A DNA stretch of 64,000 nucleotides, taken from Paenibacillus sp. BSR1-1 (lineage in GTDB: Bacteria; Bacillota; Bacilli; Bacillales; Cytobacillaceae). A model generated the notes under the pieces. It was not told the DNA's origin and made no database searches. It was given only the letters and a program-made list of their open reading frames with translations. The stretch is from assembly GCF_030403775.1 (NCBI RefSeq), contig NZ_JAQMWQ010000003.1, positions 186,001 through 250,000 on the forward strand, written 5' to 3'. Each line of letters begins with the position of its first letter. Position 1 is the stretch's first letter. Shown one piece after another: positions 26,780 through 35,606 of this stretch. Both the position numbers and the translations under genes were made by a program.

Positions 26780-27718
26780 ATGAGTAAGAAAACAATGGGT
26801 ATTCACCATATCACAGCAATCGTAGGGCATCCGCAAGAAAATGTGGATTTTTACGCAGGAGTTTTGGGATTACGTTTGGTTAAGCAAACGGTCAATTTTG
26901 ATGATCCAGGCACCTATCACCTTTATTTCGGTAATGAAGGTGGAAAACCAGGAACCATTATTACATTCTTTCCATGGGCTGGAGCACGTCAGGGAGTCAT
27001 TGGAGATGGTCAAGTAGGGGTTACTTCTTATGTAGTTCCGAAAGGTGCCATGAAATTCTGGGAAAAAAGGTTAGAAAAATTTAAGGTACCTTTCACAAGA
27101 ATGGACCGCTTCGGAGAGCAATATTTGGAATTTGATGATCCACACGGTCTTCACTTGGAAATTGTGGAAAGAGAAGATGGAGAAATAAATACCTGGACTT
27201 TCGGTGAGGTTGCACCTGAAGTTGCTATCAAAGGTTTTGGCGGCGCAACTCTATTATCGACCCAGCCTAACAAAACGGCTGAATTATTAGAAAAAGTAAT
27301 GGGGCTTGAATTAGTCGGTAAGGAAGGAGATTTCGCACGTTTTCGTTCCACTGCTGATATTGGAAATATTATCGACGTTAAATTAACTCCAATCGGTCGT
27401 GGGCAAATGGGTGTAGGAACGGTCCATCACATTGCATGGCGGGCTATTGATGACGAAGATCAATTAGATTGGCAAAAGTATGTGGCTGCGAATGGATATG
27501 GCGTCACTGCTGTAAAGGACAGAAACTACTTTAATGCCATTTATTTCAGAGAGCATGGAGAGATTCTATTTGAAATTGCCACTGATCCTCCAGGTTTTGC
27601 TCATGATGAATCGCAAAAGACAATGGGAGAAAAATTGATGCTTCCATCGCAGTATGAGCCTCAAAGAGAAAAAATTGAAAGAGTATTATTACCATTTGAA
27701 GTAAGAGAACTAGACTGA
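26780..27718 (+). CDS. Ring-cleaving dioxygenase of the VOC superfamily (MhqE/MhqO/MhqA type), copy 1
   Basis: 312 residues in two vicinal-oxygen-chelate halves. Metal ligands are visible in MGIHHITAIVG (His near 8), VGTVHHIAWR (His near 220) and ILFEIATDP (Glu near 267), the pattern of extradiol-type dioxygenases and of Mhq enzymes that act on hydroquinones. It lies 138 bp after DoxX and 23 bp before the flavoprotein gene. It differs substantially from the second dioxygenase at 33123-34100, so the two may favour different substrates. Confidence 0.88.
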   Translation: MSKKTMGIHHITAIVGHPQENVDFYAGVLGLRLVKQTVNFDDPGTYHLYFGNEGGKPGTIITFFPWAGARQGVIGDGQVGVTSYVVPKGAMKFWEKRLEKFKVPFTRMDRFGEQYLEFDDPHGLHLEIVEREDGEINTWTFGEVAPEVAIKGFGGATLLSTQPNKTAELLEKVMGLELVGKEGDFARFRSTADIGNIIDVKLTPIGRGQMGVGTVHHIAWRAIDDEDQLDWQKYVAANGYGVTAVKDRNYFNAIYFREHGEILFEIATDPPGFAHDESQKTMGEKLMLPSQYEPQREKIERVLLPFEVRELD

Positions 27719-27741
27719 TTTTATGAAAAGGGATGATTTCT

Positions 27742-28350
27742 TTGCTTTCAATCGATCCAGCCACATTGTCCGAAAGAGAAAATTATAAATTTCTAATAGG
27801 CAGCATCATACCTAGACCGATTGCTTTCGTCACCACCATTTCAAAAGACGGCGTTTTAAATGGGGCACCATTTAGTTATTTTAATATCGTGTCATCCAAT
27901 CCCCCGATGATTTCTTTATCTATACAACGGTCATCGGGGAAACAAAAAGATACAGCGAGGAACATCATGGAGTCAAAAGAGTTTGTGGTTCATATTGTGG
28001 ATGACCACAATGTTGAAAAAATTAATAAAACAGCCGCAAACCTTCCTCCTGACGAGAGTGAGATTGAGTTAGCTAACTTAACTCCAGTTGAAAGTGCGAA
28101 GATTTCAGTTCCTGGAGTAAAGGAAGCAAAAATTCGAATGGAATGTTCGATGGAGCATTCCATCGAACTAGGTGGCTCAGATACTCCAGGATGTGATTTA
28201 ATTATAGGAAAAGTTGTTCAATTTCATATCGATAGCGATATTTATGAAAACGGAAGAATCGATCCAAGGAGATTAGGTGCTGTAAGTCGATTGGCTGGAA
28301 ATAACTATGCTAAAATTGGTGAGATCTTTGAAATTGAAAGGCCTAAGTAA
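27742..28350 (+). CDS. Flavin reductase-like FMN-binding protein
   Basis: About 202 residues of the flavin-reductase-like (split-barrel FMN) family. SIIPRPIAFVTTISKDG and APFSYFNIVSSNPPMIS are its characteristic FMN-binding stretches. It starts 23 bp after the dioxygenase stop. A TTG at 27742 is preferred over the ATG at 27733, because AAAAGGG directly abuts that ATG. Its position between a dioxygenase and an MhqD-type hydrolase suggests a role in reducing quinones or supplying reduced flavin, which is inference. Confidence 0.82.
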   Translation: MLSIDPATLSERENYKFLIGSIIPRPIAFVTTISKDGVLNGAPFSYFNIVSSNPPMISLSIQRSSGKQKDTARNIMESKEFVVHIVDDHNVEKINKTAANLPPDESEIELANLTPVESAKISVPGVKEAKIRMECSMEHSIELGGSDTPGCDLIIGKVVQFHIDSDIYENGRIDPRRLGAVSRLAGNNYAKIGEIFEIERPK

Positions 28351-28417
28351 TTGGAAAATAAGAATTAGTAGAAACCTTGCCTCCAGTGGAGGTTCGTGTT
28401 TTGGAGGGAGATAAATC

Positions 28418-29029
28418 ATGAAACATATATTCAATAAGGGACAAGATCCAACAAAACCAACATTATTATTGCTTCATGGTACTGGTGGTAATGAATTAGA
28501 CCTGCTTCCTCTTGCGGGAAGAATTGATGAAGAGGCTTCAGTCTTAAGCGTCCGAGGAAATGTATTAGAAAATGGAATGCCTAGATTCTTCCGAAGATTG
28601 GCGGAGGGAGTATTTGATATAGAAGACCTTATTTTCCGAACTAAAGAACTAAATGATTTTTTAGATGGGGCAGCTGAGAAATATGGTTTCGACCGAGATA
28701 ATATTATTGCCATTGGATACTCAAATGGAGCCAATATAGCTGCAAGTTTATTATTCCACTATCAAAATGCCTTAAAGGGCGCCATTCTTCATCACCCTAT
28801 GGTACCGAGAAAAGGAATTGAACTTCCCGATTTATCGGGGAAACATGTGTTTATTGCTGCTGGTTCAAATGATCCGATTTGCTCACCAATGGAATCAGCG
28901 GAATTACAATCATTATTAGAAAATGCGAATGCGAAGGTAGAACTACATTGGGAAAATAGAGGTCATCAATTAACAATGCAAGAAGTCGAGGCTGCAGCCG
29001 ACTGGTATCGCAAGGTGATAATCAAATAA
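28418..29029 (+). CDS. mhqD: Carboxylesterase/hydrolase MhqD
   Basis: 203 residues, alpha/beta hydrolase of the phospholipase/carboxylesterase family. LLLLHGTGGNE gives the oxyanion-hole region, GYSNGANIA the nucleophile elbow (Ser near 105), and ENRGHQL the catalytic His (near 188). In B. subtilis mhqD forms an operon with mhqE and handles products of hydroquinone cleavage. It is the last gene of the cluster, with GGAGGG upstream and a strong terminator downstream. Confidence 0.87.
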   Translation: MKHIFNKGQDPTKPTLLLLHGTGGNELDLLPLAGRIDEEASVLSVRGNVLENGMPRFFRRLAEGVFDIEDLIFRTKELNDFLDGAAEKYGFDRDNIIAIGYSNGANIAASLLFHYQNALKGAILHHPMVPRKGIELPDLSGKHVFIAAGSNDPICSPMESAELQSLLENANAKVELHWENRGHQLTMQEVEAAADWYRKVIIK

Positions 29030-29045
29030 ACGTGCCAATAATTAA

Positions 29046-29081
29046 AAAAAACTAATCGGGAGCACTTCCGATTAGTTTTTT
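29046..29081 (+). terminator. Intrinsic terminator of the first mhq cluster
   Basis: AAAAAACTAATCGG pairs with CCGATTAGTTTTTT and a T run follows. A second, T-less hairpin (GGTTCTAAT/ATTAGAACC, 29141-29171) overlaps the pdxR 3' end. Confidence 0.85.
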
Positions 29082-29162
29082 TGTGGATAATAAAAACACC
29101 AAAGATGGGTGATAAACGTTTAGGAAAATTGGGAAGGACGGTTCTAATCGCACATAAAGCCA

Positions 29163-30566
29163 TTAGAACCTTCTCCCCGGCATCCAACATTTCATTAATT
29201 GGTGTATGCCTTTTTCAATTTGGTCCAATGGAATGCTGCCGAAACCTAATAGGAAAGTTGGATATTGATAGTCAATGGGACTTAACAGATAATCGCTTAC
29301 TGGATAGATGGCAATATGGTCCTTTGCCGCCATTTGTTTTAACTGATTTTCCCCTTTTGACAGGGGAACGGAAATTAAAATGTGCATTCCTGCCAGGTCT
29401 CCGGTGATCTTGACATCCGGATAATACGTTTCTAATATCCGGGTTAATTTTTCATGTTTTTTGCCATAAATTTTCCGCATCCTGTTTAAGTGTTTGGAAA
29501 AATAACCATCTCTCATAAAGTCAGCTAAAATATGCTGATCGAATCTCGGTACGGTTGATGAGTAAAAACTGAATGTCTCCTTATATTTTTGCAGTAAGGT
29601 TGAAGGTAAGACACAATATGCAACACGTAAGGAAGGCATTAATGATTTGGTAAACGTGCTCAAATAAATAACTTTTTCGTTTTGGTCTAATCCTTGTAAA
29701 GCGGGAATAGGTTTTCCAATATAACGAAACTCACTATCGTAATCGTCTTCAATGATGTAGCGATTTTCATCTTTTGCTGCCCAGTTTAATAGCTGCGTTC
29801 TTCTGGTTGCTGATAGAACCGCACCCGTAGGGAATTGGTGTGAAGGTGTAATGTAAACAACATTGGCAATTGTTTTTTCAAGTTCATCCACTATTAAACC
29901 ATCTTCATCAACCGAAATGGGGATGGCCCTATTTTGCAAGTGTATTTTTGGGATGGCTGAATATCCGGGATTTTCAAGGGCGAATTTTAAATCATTTCCA
30001 AGTAACCTTAGAATCATTGGAAGCAGCTGTTCCGTTCCCGAACCAATGACAATTTGTTCAGGCTTACAAACTATCCCCCTTGATTGATAAAGATATTTAG
30101 AAATTTCAGCTCTTAATGCGTATTCTCCTTGAGGGTCTCCAATTTGTAACAACTCTTTTGAACTATGATCATATAAATTTTTTGCATATTTTCGCCAAAG
30201 TGAAAAAGGGAAGGAGTCTGAATCAATTTTTCCTGGATGAAAGTCGAATTGATATATTTTTTTTTCGACCTTTTCTACAGGCATGTTTAATAGCTCTTTT
30301 TCAATATACGGTAATTCATCAATCTCTTCTACAAAAAAACCAACGCGGGGTTTAGATCCCACATAGCCTTCTGCGATAAGTTGGGCATAGGCAATTTCAA
30401 TGGTTGTTTGACTGATATTTAAAAATTCAGCTAATTTTTTTTTGGATGGTAATTTGGTGCCAACTTCAATTTGTTTTTGGATAATGGCGTCTTTGATACC
30501 GATATAAAGCTGTTCATATAAAGGTTTTGCTGTACTTTTATCCAATTTAAACATGAGCATATCCAT
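29163..30566 (-). CDS. pdxR: MocR/GntR-type regulator PdxR
   Basis: About 467 residues: an N-terminal GntR winged helix (GTKLPSKKKLAEFLNISQTT) fused to a fold-type I aminotransferase domain. STFTKSLMPSLRVAY contains the PLP-binding lysine. PdxR proteins use PLP as an effector and control the divergent pdxST genes. GGGGAG 7 nt before ATG 30566 sets the start, so the upstream in-frame TTG at 30581 is rejected. The 104-bp gap to pdxS would hold both promoters and the PdxR sites. Confidence 0.9.
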   Translation of the reverse strand: MDMLMFKLDKSTAKPLYEQLYIGIKDAIIQKQIEVGTKLPSKKKLAEFLNISQTTIEIAYAQLIAEGYVGSKPRVGFFVEEIDELPYIEKELLNMPVEKVEKKIYQFDFHPGKIDSDSFPFSLWRKYAKNLYDHSSKELLQIGDPQGEYALRAEISKYLYQSRGIVCKPEQIVIGSGTEQLLPMILRLLGNDLKFALENPGYSAIPKIHLQNRAIPISVDEDGLIVDELEKTIANVVYITPSHQFPTGAVLSATRRTQLLNWAAKDENRYIIEDDYDSEFRYIGKPIPALQGLDQNEKVIYLSTFTKSLMPSLRVAYCVLPSTLLQKYKETFSFYSSTVPRFDQHILADFMRDGYFSKHLNRMRKIYGKKHEKLTRILETYYPDVKITGDLAGMHILISVPLSKGENQLKQMAAKDHIAIYPVSDYLLSPIDYQYPTFLLGFGSIPLDQIEKGIHQLMKCWMPGRRF

Positions 30567-30670
30567 CTGCAATCTCCCCAACTGACCATATTAATTTTTA
30601 AAAAATTGAACCTTTTCTTAAAGTCAATTTCTATTATACTAGTAATCATCAAATATATGGAGGTTTTTTT
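30567..30670. promoter_or_regulatory. Divergent pdxR-pdxS control region
   Basis: It contains TTGAAC (30606-30611) and a TATTATACT stretch (30632-30640) on the + strand that could serve pdxS, though the spacer is long. PdxR binding is expected from the family. The direct repeats it recognises were not identified with confidence. Confidence 0.4.
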
Positions 30671-31555
30671 ATGAAACAAGTTGGAACTGAAAGAGTAAAA
30701 CGTGGTATGGCAGAAATGCAAAAAGGCGGCGTGATTATGGATGTCATTAATGCCGAGCAAGCAAAAATTGCAGAGGCTGCAGGTGCAGTTGCTGTTATGG
30801 CTTTAGAGCGGGTACCATCCGATATTCGAAAAGCTGGCGGCGTAGCTCGTATGGCCGATCCTCGAATTGTAGAAGAAGTATTGAACGCTGTTACGATTCC
30901 AGTCATGGCAAAAGCACGTATTGGTCATATTGTCGAAGCACGTGTATTAGAATCAATGGGCGTTGATTACATAGATGAAAGTGAAGTATTAACACCTGCT
31001 GATGAGGAATTCCATTTATTAAAAAGCGACTACACCGTACCTTTTGTATGTGGATGCCGCGATTTAGGGGAAGCTGCTCGTCGTATTGGAGAAGGGGCTT
31101 CCATGTTACGTACGAAGGGTGAACCGGGAACAGGAAATATTGTCGAAGCTGTTCGTCATATTCGTAAAGTTAATTCACAGGTAAGACGCGTTGTTAGTAT
31201 GAGCACAGATGAATTAATGACAGAAGCAAAAATTTTAGGTGCACCATTTGAATTATTATTAGAAATTAAAAAATTAGGGCGCTTACCAGTTGTAAATTTT
31301 GCTGCTGGCGGGGTGGCAACACCTGCCGATGCCGCTTTAATGATGGAACTTGGAGCAGATGGTGTATTTGTTGGATCAGGTATTTTCAAGTCTGATAACC
31401 CAGAAAAATTCGCACGTGCCATTGTAGAAGCAACGACGCACTATCAGGACTATAAACTAATTGCTGCAATTTCAAAAGAGTTAGGGACACCGATGAAAGG
31501 TATTGATATTGCAACGCTAAATGCAAGTGAACGTATGCAGGAACGTGGTTGGTAA
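30671..31555 (+). CDS. pdxS: Pyridoxal 5'-phosphate synthase subunit PdxS
   Basis: 294 residues, the usual PdxS length. It makes PLP from ribose 5-phosphate, glyceraldehyde 3-phosphate and ammonia supplied by PdxT, as a 12+12 complex. Family stretches include [18 protein letters not shown], the catalytic lysine in VMAKARIGH (near 81) and the second lysine in [13 protein letters not shown] (near 149). pdxT starts 1 nt after its stop. Confidence 0.97.
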   Translation: MKQVGTERVKRGMAEMQKGGVIMDVINAEQAKIAEAAGAVAVMALERVPSDIRKAGGVARMADPRIVEEVLNAVTIPVMAKARIGHIVEARVLESMGVDYIDESEVLTPADEEFHLLKSDYTVPFVCGCRDLGEAARRIGEGASMLRTKGEPGTGNIVEAVRHIRKVNSQVRRVVSMSTDELMTEAKILGAPFELLLEIKKLGRLPVVNFAAGGVATPADAALMMELGADGVFVGSGIFKSDNPEKFARAIVEATTHYQDYKLIAAISKELGTPMKGIDIATLNASERMQERGW

Positions 31556-31556
31556 T

Positions 31557-32147
31557 ATGTTGAAAATTGGGATACTTGCCTTACAAGGTGCAGTCAGAGA
31601 GCATATAAGACAAATTGAAGAGCTTGGCTGCAGGGCCATTTCAGTTAAATCGGCTGAAGATCTAAAAGAATTGAATGGTCTTGTACTGCCTGGCGGAGAA
31701 AGTACAACAATGCGGAAACTGTTGGACCGATACGAGTTGCTTGAACCCATTCGTGCTTTAGCCGCCGCGGGAGTTCCGATGTTTGGAACCTGTGCAGGCC
31801 TGATTTTATTGGCAAAAGAAATCGTTGGCTTTGATACGCCTCATCTAGGGGTGATGGACGTCGTCGTCGAACGGAATTCATTTGGTCGCCAAGTGGATAG
31901 TTTTGAAGTCGAGATGTCCATAAGAGGAGTGGGGAAGGATATTCCTGCTGTTTTTATCCGGGCGCCGCATATCGTTGCAGCAGGCGAAAACGTTGAAATT
32001 CTCGCAAAACATGAAGAGCGCATTGTTTTAGCACGAGAAGGCCAATTCTTAGGATGTTCCTTTCATCCGGAATTAACAGAGGATCTTAGAGTTATGAAGT
32101 ATTTTATTGAAATGGTACGAGAGAACACAAATGTTTTAGCTCATTAG
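31557..32147 (+). CDS. pdxT: Pyridoxal 5'-phosphate synthase glutaminase subunit PdxT
   Basis: 196 residues, class-I-type glutaminase. [13 protein letters not shown], the nucleophile in [11 protein letters not shown] (Cys near 79), and FHPELTED (His near 170) form the catalytic set. It feeds ammonia into PdxS. The ATG at 31557 ([13 protein letters not shown]) is chosen over an upstream frame that overlaps pdxS. Translation is likely coupled to pdxS, because the local ribosome site is weak. Confidence 0.96.
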   Translation: MLKIGILALQGAVREHIRQIEELGCRAISVKSAEDLKELNGLVLPGGESTTMRKLLDRYELLEPIRALAAAGVPMFGTCAGLILLAKEIVGFDTPHLGVMDVVVERNSFGRQVDSFEVEMSIRGVGKDIPAVFIRAPHIVAAGENVEILAKHEERIVLAREGQFLGCSFHPELTEDLRVMKYFIEMVRENTNVLAH

Positions 32148-32169
32148 GAGCCACTGTATAACGACATAA

Positions 32170-32225
32170 AAGTCCTAAATTAAAAATCCCTTTAAATCAA
32201 CATTTTGGGGTTTTATTTAGGACTT
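32170..32225. repeat. Perfect 11-bp inverted repeat after pdxT
   Basis: AAGTCCTAAAT (32170-32180) and ATTTAGGACTT (32215-32225) flank a 34-nt loop. A third GTCCTAAA occurs near 32253. There is no T run, so it is a weak terminator candidate or a repeat relic. Confidence 0.5.
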
Positions 32226-32349
32226 CTTGTCGTTAATGAGGGAAATGAAAGTCCTAAAATCAAAAGGTTAAAATGTAGACGAATGTATAAATTGCAGGAT
32301 GAGAAACTTATTAAACTTGTTAGCGATTTAAAACTTTATCCTAAGGGTA

Positions 32350-32396
32350 TTGACAAAAAGATTTATAAGTATTATTATTATCTCATATTCAAGATA
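32350..32396 (+). promoter_or_regulatory. Intact promoter and MhqR operator of the second module
   Basis: TTGACA (32350-32355), 17 bp, TATTAT (32373-32378), then operator TATCTCATATTCAAGATA (32379-32396). The layout is base-for-base parallel to 25677-25723, which supports duplication of the whole control region. Confidence 0.8.
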
Positions 32397-32430
32397 TTTT
32401 AATTCGAGATTTTTTAAGGGGGTGTACTAA

Positions 32431-32520
32431 ATGAAGAGGAAATGCTCAAATTTGCCCTTTTTGATATTAATGCAAACAGCTAAAACTATTTATGATCCAA
32501 TAAAGGAAGTTAAGGAATAA
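32431..32520 (+). pseudogene. Truncated second copy of mhqR
   Basis: ATG at 32431 opens a 29-codon frame reading MKRKCSNLPFLILMQTAKTI, ending at TAA 32518. It matches the first residues of MhqR (MERKCNNLPFLILMQTSKAI), and the ribosome site and spacing are the same. Everything after the first helix is gone, and the gene runs straight into the next operator. The peptide lacks the DNA-binding domain, so it cannot act as a repressor by itself. Confidence 0.85.
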
Positions 32521-32563
32521 GGAATAAAGAATAAAGTATAAACTTTCATTTTTTTTAATACAT

Positions 32564-32581
32564 TATCTCGAATTCGAGATA
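32564..32581. promoter_or_regulatory. MhqR operator upstream of the second doxX gene
   Basis: TATCTCGAATTCGAGATA is a perfect 18-bp palindrome identical to the MhqR box known from B. subtilis, 25 bp before the DoxX ATG. Confidence 0.88.
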
Positions 32582-32605
32582 AATAACATTTAGGAGGATT
32601 ATAAG

Positions 32606-33004
32606 ATGATAAATATTGGCTTATTAATTATTCGTTTGGTAATTGGTTTACTATTTGTGGGTCACGGTGCTCAAAAATTATTTGGCTGGTTCGGTGGCTA
32701 TGGATTAAAAGGAACCGGTGGATGGTTCGAATCCATCGGCATGAAACCAGGAGTAACCATGGCTCTTTTCGCAGGGTTAGCAGAACTTATTGGGGGACTA
32801 TTGTTTGCATTAGGACTATTAACACCACTTGCCGGTATTTTGATTGCAGGGACTATGGTAATGGCGATTGTGAAGGTTCATGCACCTAACGGATTATGGG
32901 CAACAGCTAATGGATATGAATACAACTTAACTTTGCTTTCAGTTGCGATTGGTATAGCTTTGGTCGGTCCTGGTCAATATGCCTTAGATGCATTTTTATT
33001 CTAA
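32606..33004 (+). CDS. mhqP: DoxX-family membrane protein (MhqP-like), copy 2
   Basis: 132 residues, four helices, same length and nearly the same sequence as the copy at 26243-26641 (for example GWFGGYGLKGTGG against GWFGGHGLKGTGG). AGGAGG precedes the ATG, with a perfect MhqR operator just upstream. Its regulation would depend on the intact MhqR 6 kb away. Confidence 0.87.
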   Translation: MINIGLLIIRLVIGLLFVGHGAQKLFGWFGGYGLKGTGGWFESIGMKPGVTMALFAGLAELIGGLLFALGLLTPLAGILIAGTMVMAIVKVHAPNGLWATANGYEYNLTLLSVAIGIALVGPGQYALDAFLF

Positions 33005-33122
33005 TAAAAATGTTCTTTTACGAGACCTTTTCCCCTAAAAGGGGAAATTTAATTTCAAACATAAATTTGTAGAGGTAAAGTTAAGACCCTTAATTTTAAT
33101 ATAAATCCAGGAGGGATATATA

Positions 33123-34100
33123 ATGAACCATCTAAAAGGAATACACCATGTAACAGCAATTACTAGCAGTGCAGAAAAGAACTATGAATTTTTCACCTAT
33201 GTTTTAGGTATGCGTCTAGTTAAAAAAACGGTCAATCAAGATGACATTCAAACCTATCATCTATTCTTTGCAGACGATAAAGGCAGCGCAGGCACAGACA
33301 TGACTTTCTTCGATTTCCCTGGCATTCCGAAAGGGGTACATGGTACTAACGAGATTTCAAAGACATCTTTCCGTGTACCGAGTGATGAAGCATTAAACTA
33401 CTGGGTAAAGCGTTTTGATCGTTTAGAAGTCAAACATACTGGAATCAAAGTACAATTTGGTAAGAAAACTCTCTCTTTCGTTGATTTTGATGATCAGCAA
33501 TATCAATTGATTTCAGATGAATTCAATAAAGGAGTGGAATCTGGCACACCTTGGCAAAAAGGACCAATTCCACTGGAATATGCAATTACTGGTTTAGGAC
33601 CTGTTTTTATCCGTATTGCCAACTTTGATTACTTTAAAGAAATGATGGAAAAAGTCCTATTATTTAAAGAGACGGACAAAGAAGGGTCATTCCATTTATT
33701 TGAAGTGGGGGAAGGCGGGAATGGTGCCTCGGTCATTGTAGAATATAATGCCATTCTTCCTGAAGCCCGGCAAGGTTTTGGTACGGTTCACCATGCAGCA
33801 TTCCGTGTTGAGGATCGCTCTGTTTTAGAAGAATGGATTGAACGAATGAGTAGTTTTGGATTCCATACTTCAGGTTATGTAAATCGTCACTTTTTTGAGT
33901 CGTTATATGCAAGAGTGGCACCGCAAATTTTATTCGAGTTTGCTACAGATGGTCCTGGTTTTATGGGGGATGAACCTTATGAAACTCTTGGGGAAAAATT
34001 ATCTTTACCACCATTTTTAGAGCCTAAACGTGAAGAAATAGAAAAATTAGTCCGCCCAATTGATACAATGAGAAGTACAAAGGAATTTATCAAAGAATAA
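33123..34100 (+). CDS. mhqO: Ring-cleaving dioxygenase of the VOC superfamily (MhqO type), copy 2
   Basis: 325 residues in two VOC halves. Metal ligands: LKGIHHVTAIT (His near 7), FGTVHHAAFR (His near 222) and ILFEFATDG (Glu near 269). The order DoxX-dioxygenase under one operator resembles the B. subtilis mhqNOP unit, without the nitroreductase. It is clearly diverged from copy 1, so the duplication of this gene is older than that of doxX or has been under different selection. Confidence 0.87.
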   Translation: MNHLKGIHHVTAITSSAEKNYEFFTYVLGMRLVKKTVNQDDIQTYHLFFADDKGSAGTDMTFFDFPGIPKGVHGTNEISKTSFRVPSDEALNYWVKRFDRLEVKHTGIKVQFGKKTLSFVDFDDQQYQLISDEFNKGVESGTPWQKGPIPLEYAITGLGPVFIRIANFDYFKEMMEKVLLFKETDKEGSFHLFEVGEGGNGASVIVEYNAILPEARQGFGTVHHAAFRVEDRSVLEEWIERMSSFGFHTSGYVNRHFFESLYARVAPQILFEFATDGPGFMGDEPYETLGEKLSLPPFLEPKREEIEKLVRPIDTMRSTKEFIKE

Positions 34101-34127
34101 AAAAATTAAACGTCATATAAATTATTC

Positions 34128-34158
34128 AAATAGAACCTTGCGTAGGTTCTATTTTTTT
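34128..34158 (+). terminator. Intrinsic terminator of the second mhq module
   Basis: AATAGAACCT pairs with AGGTTCTATT and a run of seven T follows. Confidence 0.85.
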
Positions 34159-34304
34159 GTTCATACAAAGTAAATTTTGATTTCAATTTTTCTTGTCGTT
34201 CCGAAAGAAATAGGAACAGTTTCTTGAATTCAAGAGACGCTGGGATAACAGAGAGTTTAATGAACAATTGACGTTAGATTAATTTTAATACTTTAATCTA
34301 AAAA

Positions 34305-34344
34305 ATATAAACTGCGTAAAATATAAATTTGACGCAGTTTATAT
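34305..34344. promoter_or_regulatory. 13-bp perfect inverted repeat just upstream of xerS
   Basis: ATATAAACTGCGT (34305-34317) and ACGCAGTTTATAT (34332-34344) flank a 14-bp spacer. It ends 32 bp before the xerS ATG. XerS acts at difSL sites that lie beside its gene in streptococci, so this could be a recombination site, an operator, or both. It does not match the streptococcal difSL consensus closely, apart from ATCATGAA at its right end. Confidence 0.45.
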
Positions 34345-34375
34345 CATGAAGTAAAATATTTAAGGAGGTGTTATT

Positions 34376-35464
34376 ATGGTTAATCAGGCAAAACAAGAAA
34401 AATTCAAAAAACTTCAAGCCTTGCTCCGAGAATTGCCGTGGTATGTTGAAGAATACATAAATCATAAATTAAGAAATCTTTCGACCGCATCCCTGTATAA
34501 TTACTGCCATGATTACAAAATCTTTTTTAATTGGATGCTTAGTGAAGGTCTATTTGAAGGTAGAATTGAAGATATTCCGTTAGATCGCCTAGAACGATTG
34601 ACTGTGATAGAGATTGACGGATTTCTTAACTTTTTAAACTTCCAATTAAATAATAAAGAACTGACCGTAAATCGTAAATTATCCGCATTAAAATCCTTGT
34701 TCAACTACCTTCAAAATATTGCTGAGACATCGGAGTTAAAACCTTATATTAATCGGAATATCATGGCGAAAATTGATTTTAATGAAGTTAAAGAAAGCAT
34801 GGAAACGAAAGCTACGAAAATGGAAGGAAAGATTCTACTTGGTGATGAATACGAGAAATTCCGCTTATTTATTGCCAATGATTATGGTGAATTGACCAAA
34901 GAAAACAAGAGATTATCCTACTTTTATCAATTAAATAAAGAACGTGATACTGCAATTGTATCGTTAATACTAGGATCTGGACTTCGCCTTTCAGAGCTGG
35001 TCGGAATTGATTTAGACGATATTGATTATAACAAGTATTGTGTACGAGTTATCCGAAAAGGAAATAAAGAACAATTCGTTTATTTTAGTCAAGTAGCTAT
35101 GGCTGACCTCCAAGAATATTTAGCAGTCAGAACTGCCAAATACAATGTTGATAAAAATGAAAAAGCATTATTTGTTAGTGGACCAACTGGTCCTAAAGTA
35201 AAATCACGAAGATTAAAAGTTAGAGCCGTTGAAAATCTTATTGAAAAATATGCTGCTGCATTTGGCAAGCCGTCATTATCCGTACATAAGCTGCGTCATT
35301 CATTTGCAACTAGATATCATGCTGAAATAAATGATGTGCCAAAGCTAAGACGCCAGTTAGGTCATTCATCGATTCAAACGACGATGATCTATACGCATAT
35401 TAAGAATGATGATTTAAAAATTGCGGTTGATAAAATGGATATGCCGAAGGAACAAATAGAATAA
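34376..35464 (+). CDS. xerS: Tyrosine recombinase XerS
   Basis: 362 residues. An N-terminal SAM-like core-binding domain (LSTASLYNYCHDYKIFFNWM) is followed by a catalytic domain with the tyrosine-recombinase set: Arg in GSGLRLSELVG (near 206), HKLRHSFATRYH (His and Arg near 305), LGHSS (His near 330) and the nucleophile in TTMIYTHI (Tyr near 338). The length and extended middle match XerS, the single-protein chromosome-dimer recombinase, rather than XerC or XerD. AAGGAGG precedes the ATG. No mobile-element cargo surrounds it, so a housekeeping role is more likely than an integrase. Confidence 0.88.
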   Translation: MVNQAKQEKFKKLQALLRELPWYVEEYINHKLRNLSTASLYNYCHDYKIFFNWMLSEGLFEGRIEDIPLDRLERLTVIEIDGFLNFLNFQLNNKELTVNRKLSALKSLFNYLQNIAETSELKPYINRNIMAKIDFNEVKESMETKATKMEGKILLGDEYEKFRLFIANDYGELTKENKRLSYFYQLNKERDTAIVSLILGSGLRLSELVGIDLDDIDYNKYCVRVIRKGNKEQFVYFSQVAMADLQEYLAVRTAKYNVDKNEKALFVSGPTGPKVKSRRLKVRAVENLIEKYAAAFGKPSLSVHKLRHSFATRYHAEINDVPKLRRQLGHSSIQTTMIYTHIKNDDLKIAVDKMDMPKEQIE

Positions 35465-35465
35465 A

Positions 35466-35494
35466 AGCTGCCATTGCTGTGGCAGTTTTTTTGA
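35466..35494 (+). terminator. Intrinsic terminator of xerS
   Basis: CTGCCA pairs with TGGCAG and a run of seven T follows. Confidence 0.75.
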
Positions 35495-35606
35495 ATTAAT
35501 AAGTTTACATAATATAATTATAATAAACAAAATTTAAAACATCTCAAAATCCAAGTATACTTAAGAAAGTGAGACAGAATAAAAAATTTCACTTTTTACC
35601 TACTTC

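Noticed and set aside
32205-32402. 65-codon open frame between pdxT and the second mhqR
   Set aside because: It overlaps an inverted repeat, the promoter and the MhqR operator, and has no ribosome site.
34376-35464. Integrase of a mobile element
   Set aside because: Length and core motifs match XerS. No excisionase, phage genes or direct-repeat attachment sites flank it.
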